NCBI GenBank assembly: GCA_023362775.1
Contig: JALMGJ010000008.1
Coordinates: 40,463,501 to 40,527,500 of the forward strand
DNA length: 64,000 bases
DNA from: Charina bottae
Taxonomy: Eukaryota > Chordata > Lepidosauria > Squamata > Charinaidae
Direction: 5' to 3'
Shown here: positions 56,467-64,000 of the stretch, in pieces
How positions within the stretch are numbered: the first letter of the stretch is position 1
Layout: each line of letters begins with the position of its first letter
Made by a program: the position numbers and the translations under genes
The notes under the pieces: model-generated
What the model was told of the DNA's origin: nothing
The model's database searches: none
What the model saw: only the letters and a program-made list of their open reading frames with translations

Positions 56467-56508
56467 CTTTACAGACTAGGTATGTGTGTATGCATGCATA
56501 CGAATGTG

Positions 56509-56576
56509 TGTGGAACTGGGATAAGTTCAGTTGCTCAATAAACCCCTGTCTGTATCAAAGCTGTAAAGACAGAGAC
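56509..56576 (+). repeat. LTR-like fragment, copy 2
   Basis: It is nearly identical to 54288-54354: the same gataagttcagttg, caataaacccctgtc and ctgtaaagacagag motifs in the same order, with two or three substitutions. Confidence 0.4.
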
Positions 56577-56658
56577 CTAGGGTAGATATAATGTAGGAGG
56601 AAATAAACACAAGAGAGAAAGAGAGGGGCTGAGAGAGTGATCTAAAATCTCCACAGCT

Positions 56659-56690
56659 CAGTGTTTCTCAACCTCAACAACTTTAAGCTT
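56659..56690. mobile_element. hAT MITE, family D, terminal remnant
   Basis: cagtgtttctcaacctcaac followed by aactttaagct; then unrelated sequence. Confidence 0.55.
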
Positions 56691-57119
56691 TCAACATAGA
56701 TAGTGTTGAAAGTCAACTGCAATTCTGTTTGTACCTTTGTCATTGTCTAAATGCAGCAAATCATGCAATTTGCTTCACGCACGTCCTGATGTCATGGCAT
56801 GAATAATGTGCAACACATCCCCTGCATCATTTTGTTTGCAGTTAAAGGTTTTGTGCAAACCCATCGGGTTAATTCTGTAAACCCTAGTTCACCTCATGGG
56901 GTTAGCATGCTGCCTGCATAAAGCATGTGTGTGAGAGAGCACAAGCCCAGGTTCCACTTTTGGGGCATGCTCAGTGGCTCCCTGCCAAACGTATCAACAT
57001 AATGGAGATGTTGGTCACATTCAAGCATGTTGTTTTCAGCTGCTAAACACAAAATACTTAAGCAGGTTACTTTTAGGCCAGCATATCCATTTGCACAACA
57101 TGCTAAACTTGGTTAGTGT

Positions 57120-57190
57120 TAACCTTGGTGGGTTAGAGCTTTGTGTGAACCCGACCCAGTTGATTAGCTTATGGTTCAGTAAATTGTGCA
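57120..57190. repeat. Recurrent gtgtgaaccc-type repeat segment
   Basis: ttgtgtgaacccgacccagt and gcttatggttcagtaa. Related phrases are at 56845-56880, 58925-58990 and 61990-62140. Class unknown. Confidence 0.35.
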
Positions 57191-57372
57191 AACTCATAAA
57201 ATGCATTAATTATCAGTCCTTCTCGAGTAGGACAAAGCCTTTAGCCCTAACACAGGCTTTGCTCTCCAATTCCATCCTCTTCACTTCTAGAGACGAGTCA
57301 TTCATACAGGCGCGGAAGAGCATGCACTCTGTCCATGGTCAGAGGCACTTTATGCAAGGAAGGAACGCTCAC

Positions 57373-57492
57373 CTCCAGATAAAAGAGGTCCTGCGTGGTG
57401 ATCTGAGAATCCAGATAATCCTCGTAAGTGCTAAACTGGGTGACGATGTGATCCAAGGCAGCCCCGGCATCGTCGCCCTCAATGCCCGCCAT
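57373..57492 (-). CDS. CFAP299: CFAP299 coding exon 1 (start codon to first splice donor)
   Basis: This is the first coding exon of cilia- and flagella-associated protein 299, a small axoneme/sperm-linked protein of the DUF4464 type. It encodes 40 residues and ends in phase 0. The run ALDHIVTQF, then TYEDYLDSQITT and DLFYLE, matches my memory of the vertebrate N-terminus (ALDNIVTQF, YEDFLDSQITT, DLYYLE). The exon ends CTGGAG followed by GTGAGC, a good donor. I chose the ATG at 57492 because purine at -3 and G at +4 give a strong start context and the length fits the family. An in-frame ATG at 57543 would add 17 residues without family likeness and would overlap an X-box-like site. The next exon is 7.4 kb further on (49819-49949). 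Identification is by recognition, not by a search. Confidence 0.93.
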
Positions 57493-57532
57493 CCCCAAGG
57501 TTGTCCACGCACGAGCCGAGCCGCCCTGCCGC

Positions 57533-57576
57533 GTCCCTAGCAACGGCCCGCCGCGTCCCTAGCAACGGCCCGCTGC
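57533..57576 (-). promoter_or_regulatory. Tandemly duplicated 22-bp unit with X-box half-site motif
   Basis: Two 22-bp units (57533-57554 and 57555-57576) differ at one base. Each begins with gtccctagcaac, which on the gene's strand reads GTTGCTAGGGAC. GTTGCTAGG is a typical RFX half-site (X-box), the motif that drives ciliary genes. The pair lies 41-84 bp 5' of the CFAP299 ATG. RFX binding is inferred. Confidence 0.5.
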
Positions 57577-57864
57577 CTCGCTACTGCCGTCCCGAACACC
57601 GCCCCCTCCCCGGCACAGCCAATCGGTCGGAGGCATCATGAGCTAACCCCACCCCCCTAACCCAGATCACCAATCGCACAGCGAAGCCGGATTATTAGCG
57701 CCACGCCTAACCACATAAGCCACGCCCCTGCCGCCTCCATGAACCGCCCCCGCCCCCGCGAAAGTTAACCTGCGGACGAGTCAGCCCAGCCCACCGGCGC
57801 CCTTGCAGAGTCTCGCTGGAATCAGCGGCCGCTCCGCCAAACAATTGTCTCTCTGAGCCTGGGC

Positions 57865-57878
57865 GTTTTCTTGGCAAC
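57865..57878. promoter_or_regulatory. X-box consensus match (RFX site candidate)
   Basis: GTTTTCTTGGCAAC fits the 14-bp X-box consensus RYYNYY-N2-RRNRAC at every position. It lies about 370 bp upstream of the CFAP299 start codon, at the outer edge of the CpG-rich region. Function is inferred from motif and context. Confidence 0.5.
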
Positions 57879-58054
57879 CGCCACCCCTCTTTGCAGGCCT
57901 ATTCAGAAGCAAGGACTGTCTTAATCCATGGAGCTTACTCATAAGTAGGCGTGCGGAGGCTGCTCAAGACTGTGCTCCGGCCACCACGCTTATGCATATG
58001 TACTGTATATTATTAGGTTATTTGCAGGTTATTATTAGGTTATATGTATTAGGT

Positions 58055-58115
58055 TATTTGCAGGACCGCCTTTCCCCAGTTACATCCACCAGGCCCACCA
58101 GAGTGGGGAGACAGG

Positions 58116-58162
<47 letters not shown>

Positions 58163-58530
58163 TCTAACTTATATCACCGCCCATCTCCCCCCACAAGGGG
58201 ACGCGGGTCCCTTCAGTTAGGGGAGATACATCTAGTGGGGACAAGGAAAAGGGCCTTCTCTGTAGTGGCTCCCTCCCTTTCGAACATCATTCCCCCAGAT
58301 ATAAGATTGTCCCCCTCCTAGCTCATGTTCCGGAAGGCCCTGAAGACGTGGTTCTGTCAACGGGCCTGGGGACCCCAGGCTGCTTTGGAGCTGATCAAGT
58401 GGCTGGTATGAATGTGTTTGCTGCCGTCGGGGAGTGTTTATTGTGTTTTTATGGTTTTTAATTCTGTAAGCCGCCCAGAGTCACCGTTTGTGAGTTGGGC
58501 GGCCTTATAAATCTGTTTAATAAATAAATA
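58055..58530 (+). repeat. L2 3' fragment with a second L2 tail inserted
   Basis: The readings STRPTRVGRQG, then AFSVVAPSLSNIIPPDIRLSPS, follow the intact L2 (STRPTRTCREG, AFSAIAPALWNILPPEVRLAPS). A reverse L2 tail with (att)n (about 58117-58203) interrupts it. The end gggcggccttataaatctg plus aataaataaa is the L2 terminus. Confidence 0.75.
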
Positions 58531-58554
58531 ATAAATATATACTATATATGCCAA

Positions 58555-58660
58555 CTCAAGGTGGTGAACATACATGCTCCTGCCTTCTATTTTCCCAACA
58601 ACAACCCTGTGAGGTGGGTTGTGCTGAGAGAGATTGTGACTGGCCCAAATCTCTCTCTCT
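58555..58660 (-). repeat. CORE-SINE tail fragment
   Basis: It has ccaactcaaggtggtgaac, then ccctgtgaggtgggttg, matching the L2-tailed CORE-SINE 3' region. The head and most of the core are missing. Confidence 0.6.
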
Positions 58661-58679
58661 CGTGGCTTTGTTTATATTT

Positions 58680-58795
58680 ATTTTTAATGGGTTTTTAAGG
58701 CTCTGTTTTTAATAGTTTTGTTTTAATTGTATGTCGCCCAGAGTCACATCCATGAGATGGGTGGTTATATAAATTTGATAAATAAAATCGATGAA
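58680..58795 (+). repeat. L2 3' end
   Basis: gtcgcccagagtcacatcca and gggtggttatataaatttg plus ataaataaaa. Confidence 0.65.
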
Positions 58796-59039
58796 CTAAC
58801 AGGTTGGATTCATGTTAAACTAAAACGTTTGGGGCTTAAGTGGGTCTGGGAACCACCCGGCCATAATGTAGATTTGGCTTAGAGAGTTGGGTAAATCCAA
58901 CCATTGTGCTTCAAAGCAGAGATGTGTGAACCTATCCAGTTGTAATTATACAACAGACCGTGGCTTGTGGCTGTGTGAACCCGGCCACTGTGTCAATACA
59001 TTAGCAAGACTTGCATTATGCGTTAGATTCCTATACCAC

Positions 59040-59150
59040 CCTTCTTTCAGTATTGCTTCAATTGTTTTATGTTTTTATGATTGTACGTTGCCCAGAGTCA
59101 CTTGTTGAGATGGGCGCCTATAGAAATCAAATCAAATAAATAATAAAGGC
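59040..59150 (+). repeat. L2 3' end
   Basis: cgttgcccagagtcacttg, gatgggcgcctatagaaatc and a short aataaataat tail. Confidence 0.65.
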
Positions 59151-59371
59151 AAGGCATGGAGTGCTCCTTCTGTCCTGCAACAAACCTGTGGGGTAGTTTC
59201 GACCAAGAGGATGTGACTTTTCCAAAGTCACCCAAGTGGGTTTCCATGGCTGAAGGCCTTCCCATTCTTGGTCCAACAATTGAACTACTGGCTGTCTTAC
59301 TTCCATAAGATTGAATGACCTTCCTAGGGCAGATGCATGAATGAAGATGCCCAGAAATCCTCCCTCTACCA

Positions 59372-59482
59372 CAGTGTTTCTCAGTCTCAGCAACTTTAAG
59401 CTGAGTGGACTTCAACTCCCAGAATTCCCCAGCCAGCATGAAGTCCACGCAGCTTAAAAGTGGCTGAGATTGAGAAACACTG
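59372..59482. mobile_element. hAT MITE, family D, copy 9, partly deleted
   Basis: Perfect duplication ctctacca (59364-59371 and 59483-59490). The left arm is complete and the right arm lacks its inner part. Both arms carry the ctcagc and aagctg variants. Confidence 0.88.
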
Positions 59483-60444
59483 CTCTACCACAATAAATAT
59501 GTTATACTCCTTCCTGAAGTTCTTCTGGACTCCTGGAGACATTATGGACACAACCATATTGTTTTCTTGACCATGCAGGAGTGGTGTGGTTGCTGTTGTT
59601 TTTAACTAAGGTTTCCTAATGATCTCCCATTCAAGTACAAAGCGGTTCTAACCCCACTTTGCTTTTTCAAGATGATCAACTGCTATTTCACAAAATATGA
59701 CTGAGCTGGGATAGAGTCCTCTCCAGATGTGCTGGACCAACACCCAGAATTGTCAGTCCAGGTGGATGGCCAACATTGGATTCTAGATGTTAAACTCCAG
59801 CGTGGTTAGAATGCACCCGATTGGATTGCAAGCTTTTCTTGTGAATATTGATTCTGAGAGTCACTCCCATTAAAAGCCACACGGCATATAAACTTCCACA
59901 GTGTTGTAATAAATAGTACAGTAACCCTTTTCTCTCCCCTTCTACCACCTATGTAGCCCAGAAGCCTCTCTGTGGCCATCCAGAAAGATCTATTATTTTT
60001 GCACTGTTTTCCTAATTAACAACTCTTGCTATGTTGAAATACACCTATTTCAGCCTGTAGGGTGGTGGTTGTTATATTTATTTCACTTCCTTCCTTTTCC
60101 CTGAGAGGTCAAAGCGGATGTGGAGGGCTTCCCCAATTTTAACACCATCATCAACCCTGCAAGGTCCGTTGGAATGGGAATGCTTGGCCCATAGCTGCCC
60201 ACTGAGCTGCTAGATGGTCAAGTAAGGTGGGTATCTCCAGTCCAGGTATAGCACCTTCATCACTACAGTACAATTCCACAGGCTAACTCAGCTGAGACCC
60301 ATTGTACCTTGGATGGACACATTCGATTGCATCAACTGCTCTCTGAATTGAACATGCTTAGGATCCCTCCAAAGAAACATAGTCCTAGTACACTTGGGAG
60401 TAAGTTCCATATTACTTCTAAAATAAACATGCATAGGATCCCTT

Positions 60445-60843
60445 CTAGCATAAAATTATTTATTTATTTATTTATTTGTTTGTTTGTTTATTTATTTATT
60501 ATTTATTTATTTTCTATCCCACCTTTATTATTTTTATAAATAACTCAAGGCGGGGAACATACCTAATACGCCTTCCTCCTCCTATCTTCCCCACAACAAC
60601 AACCCTGTGAGGTGAGTTGGGCTGAGAGGGATTGACTGGCCCAAGGTCACCCAGCCAGCTTTCATGCCTGAGGCGGGACTAGAACTCTCAGGCTCCTGGT
60701 TTGCCATTGGCTCCTTCCTAGGGCTGAGAGACAGGGACTGGCCCAAGGTCACCCAGCCGGCTTTCATGCCTAAGGCGGGACTAGAACTCTTGGTCTCCTG
60801 GTTTCTAGCCCGTTGCCTTAACCACTAGACCAAACTGGCTCTA
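60445..60843 (-). repeat. CORE-SINE with two internal 102-bp units and L2-like tail
   Basis: Two units 102 bp apart (landmarks at about 60657 and 60759). A long (ttta)n run (60448-60505) is the A-rich tail read in reverse. Confidence 0.82.
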
Positions 60844-61084
60844 TTTCTGGCTCTATCACCCTTGAAGTGTCAGCAAGTTTCTTTTGGAATATTACCTGAC
60901 TCTGCCATGGTAGAAACCTGTATTTGCTCAAAACACAATGGGACTCTCAGCTGTTTATTTACTGAGGTTATTTTTAACTCTTGTCTCCAATCATAATGAT
61001 TCCTAAGGCAGAGCACAATTAAAATTGATTACTGATTGCTTGCATTAAAGTGTAACTGAACCTTCTTGTAATTTTCCACTAAGC

Positions 61085-61355
61085 CAGAGCTTTCCAAACT
61101 GTGTGTCGCGACACAAAAGTGTGTCGCCACACACAGTCGGGTGTGTCGCCACACAACCCGGAAGCGCTGATCATCATCAGTGCTTCCAGGTTTTCCCACA
61201 GCGACACACCAACGGCGGTGCACAAAAACCCGAAAGCGGCAGCAGCGCTTCCGGGTTTTTGCGCGCTGCCGCAACGGTGGCACTTCTTGGTTTTCCCGTG
61301 GCGACACACCAACGGCGGTTGGTGTGTCGCCACGGGAAAACTTTGGAAAGACCTG
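61085..61355. mobile_element. hAT MITE, family C, copy 7
   Basis: Perfect duplication cactaagc (61077-61084 and 61356-61363). The sequence closely follows copies 4 and 5. Confidence 0.9.
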
Positions 61356-61889
61356 CACTAAGCAATTTCAGTCCAGTTCATCTGTTTGATATGTGTTTTG
61401 TTACACCAGTTATTTGAAGTACACAACACTTATTTTATCGAGAGAAAATGCACTTGAAATAAAAATCGTAACACTGCTAAGCCATTTTTCTGAGATAGAA
61501 AATCCACACAATAATCAGACAGACACATCAGTGTGAGTGTAAAAGAGATGTCAGGTTTATAAACTGATGGAGGTTGAGCTTTTGGGAGGCGGGGGAGAGG
61601 GGAATCTTATTCAGCATATCAGTTGCTGGGATTCATTAAATAACTATGTATTTGCAGGATCACAGTTTGATCTAGGAGAACCCTTTTAAGCCTTTAATCA
61701 AGATTTGCAGTCCTGAAGATTACAACACAAACAAAGTCTGCCACAAAGGTTAAGAGATCCAATTCATCCATTGTTTAATTTAAGCCATGTCACAGTGAAT
61801 TACAAGGATACCAATTCAGACCAAATGGAATCACTCAAAAACAAATCAGCCTCATTTTGATGCTGTCTAATCTGCTGTCTCCAAAAGAC

Positions 61890-62275
61890 AGGCTGCCAGG
61901 CGTAATGGTTAGAGTGTCAGGCTAGAAGAGCTAAACCCAGTACTGTACCCATGTCCCACTGAACCTGGACATTCACGGATTGAGTTTTCACACGGCAGGG
62001 GAAAAAACGCACTATAGTTTGGGTTTGTTACATTGTGTGAACCCAGACTTAATGCATGGTTTATGCTTTATCATGCTGTGGAAGCCCAGAGATTTGTGAC
62101 TTCTTTGGTAAAGCATGAGTAGAAAAGCCATGGTTTAGAAGCACAGTTTATGAAGGACATTGCTGGGTGACTTTGAGTCCCGACCAGCTGCTGTCTCTCC
62201 CCTTAACTGACTTGATAAAATGGGGAGGTATGTATGTTCTCTTGAAATTGATGTAATAATAAAATAGACAAATGC
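61890..62275 (+). repeat. Old CORE-SINE split by another insert
   Basis: The head part (ggcgtaatggttagagtgtc) is at 61898 and the core part (gctgggtgactttgagtcc) resumes at about 62163. Between them (about 61931-62161) is sequence of the recurrent gtgtgaaccc type. Confidence 0.45.
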
Positions 62276-62659
62276 AGTTAGTGTAATTACAGTAGGCCAG
62301 CTTTGTTACCCAGAGACAAAGCTCTTTGGGGACTTAGCTGAAAGTCCCCAAACGTTGATCTTCAGATAGAACTGCTGAACAGCCTCCTTTTCAAGTCTCT
62401 AGAAGCTCAACTGAGCATTTCCCATTTGTTTTCCCACAAGACCCCCAAATAACGTAATTGTCAGGCAGCTCCATGCCAGCTGATTGGTACAAAGAAATGT
62501 CCTTCTCTGGCTCACGGTAAATCTGGAAGCAGAGCAAGAATCGCCTGGTATGACTTCTCCTCTTCTAACTTACCCTTCCTAGGACCAGTAGGTACAATGC
62601 CACAAACGTCTGTTTAAAAAATGAGAGCCGGCTAACTAAACACTATCTAATTATAATTA

Positions 62660-62745
62660 GAGTCCCCTCCGGAATGGGGGGAGATGGGCGGTGATATAAG
62701 TTAGAAATATAAATAAATAAATAAATAAATATAAATTGATAAATG
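62660..62745 (+). repeat. L2 3' end with (aata)n tail
   Basis: gggggagatgggcggtgata followed by (aata)n, the same terminus as the intact L2 at 35164-39598. Confidence 0.7.
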
Positions 62746-63357
62746 CCCAAAGCATGCCACCTTTAAAGAGAAGGAAGAGAGAGAGAAAATGCAAATCTTT
62801 CTGTCAGTGGGCGAGGTTCAGTGTTTACTCCAACATCCCTGCCTTTTCAAGAAAGAAATAGGTCACATGCATGTATAAACAAAATAGGGCGCAAGAAAAG
62901 AAGGGGGGGAAAAGGCTGTTAAAGGACAGGAAGCATAGGTGGAATACAGATGGAACTGCAAGCTGACATCCATATTATTAGAAATGACTGTATCCTAGCT
63001 TTCTTAACCCCTCTGTGGTTCTCTTTCCAGGCCATCCAGGTGCTCTGTAGCTGTAGGTGTACCATAGTTGCCTTATACATGCTTGAAACTCTCAAATTTC
63101 GCCGTGGCCATGATCAAACAAGGAATCAGACGGTTGCTGTAATCTTTTGCTTCTGACATTTCCAAGGCACTCAATCACTATAGAACACTGAGCAGGATAC
63201 AGGCCCCTTTCAAATCTTTTACAAAGGAAAACAGCGTGGAATAAAGTCCAGGTAAAACCGACAGCAGGGGAAAACCAGTGCACAAGGAGTCAAAAAGCGC
63301 TGAGATGATTTTGTCTCTTGTAGGCCCTTGGTTTTGCTTGGTGGGATAGAATACAGA

Positions 63358-63512
63358 AATTTATTTATTTATTTATTTTATTAAATTTATATTTATTTTA
63401 TTATTTTATAAATTTTTATTATTTTATAAATTTTATTTATAAATTTTATAAATTTTATAAATTTATATTTATTTTATTATTTTATTTTATTTTATTTTAT
63501 TTTATTAAATTT
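63358..63512. repeat. AT-rich (attt)n/(aaatttt)n array
   Basis: Nested tttatttta and ataaattttat blocks; probably an expanded LINE tail. Confidence 0.85.
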
Positions 63513-64000
63513 ATATTCATAAATCATCAAATGATGTCACTCAGACAAGCCAATATACAAGGAACTGCTCCTTTGGATGACTTGGTAGATCCAAGTTACA
63601 AAGGACAAGGACAAGGGAAATCAGAAGCAAATCCCCCAGACATCATTTGCATTTTCAGTCTAGAAGTCCAAACACAGCTGAAAATTTGAGTGTCTGATCC
63701 TGTCATTTGCCACCGTGCAGTCTGAAGTGAATCATTCCAAACACTGAATTCATTTTTGTTGCCAGCTGTGAGAACCAGCAATAATGAGGACACAGAAGAG
63801 GAGAAATTCAAAAACAGACACCTCTGACGGAACACAATTTTTCCGAGAAGGATGACTGCACAAGTTTTTGCAAACCATGAACTGTGATCAAAAGCTTGAG
63901 CTGAGAGAACAAACGCTTTCTGCTGTTATCACATTTATCCTCAAAGTCAGACAGACTGCCGGGCCTGCATTATTTAAGGAACACGCGGAACCGAGAGAAA

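Larger units (their letters stand above)
57493..57900 (-). promoter_or_regulatory. CFAP299: CpG-rich promoter and 5' UTR region of CFAP299
   Basis: This is the only strongly GC- and CpG-rich stretch outside mobile elements. It lies directly 5' of the CFAP299 start codon. It holds inverted CCAAT boxes (57619-57623 and 57670-57674), C-rich GC-box clusters near 57727-57765, and X-box-like motifs listed separately. No TATA box is evident, as is usual for CpG-island promoters. The transcription start cannot be fixed from sequence alone. Confidence 0.75.
59491..64000. other. Upstream intergenic DNA, gaps between listed repeats
   Basis: 59491-60444, 60844-61076, 61364-61889, 62276-62659, 62746-63357 and 63513-64000 show no exon or named repeat. 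From vertebrate synteny FGF5 would be expected further right, but nothing of it is visible here. Confidence 0.4.

Noticed and set aside
57493..57543. Upstream in-frame ATG of CFAP299 at 57543
   Set aside because: The 17 added residues have no family likeness and the ATG overlaps an X-box-like unit; the ATG at 57492 fits better.

Overview
The window looks like nuclear DNA of a squamate reptile. It carries BovB (RTE) LINEs, tRNA-derived Sauria-type SINEs whose 3' end matches BovB, L2 and CR1 LINEs, CORE/MIR-like SINEs and many hAT miniature elements. The species cannot be named from the sequence.

The only host gene I can support is on the minus strand: the first two coding exons of CFAP299 (C4orf22; cilia- and flagella-associated protein 299). 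Exon 1 is at 57373-57492 and exon 2 at 49819-49949. Both have good splice signals and compatible phases, and intron 1 is about 7.4 kb. Everything left of 49818 is then intron 2, running off the window. A CpG-rich promoter region lies right of exon 1 (about 57493-57900), with RFX X-box-like sites, CCAAT boxes and GC boxes, as expected for a ciliary gene. The rest, to 64000, is upstream intergenic DNA made mostly of old repeats.

Intron 2 holds the largest mobile elements. At 33578-41205 is a complete BovB on the minus strand with a 9-bp target duplication. It was later split by a complete L2 LINE (35164-39598) that still has an open 1056-residue endonuclease/reverse-transcriptase frame. At 44582-47776 is a second complete BovB on the plus strand, with an 11-12 bp target duplication and an open 1028-residue frame. 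The window thus holds open copies of the two LINE types whose tails appear on its SINEs: Sauria SINEs carry a BovB tail, and CORE-SINEs come in a BovB-tailed and an L2-tailed form.

The less ordinary observations are these: (i) CORE-SINE copies at five loci carry 2-4 head-to-tail internal units of exactly 102 bp; (ii) two palindromic hAT families have 8-bp target duplications centred on TA, and within a copy the two hairpin arms share private variants; (iii) two different hAT elements used the same 8-bp target in succession, leaving three copies of it; (iv) two unrelated hAT families carry the same 38-39 bp CCAAT/GC-box array. I saw no prokaryotic, viral-genome or CRISPR features.
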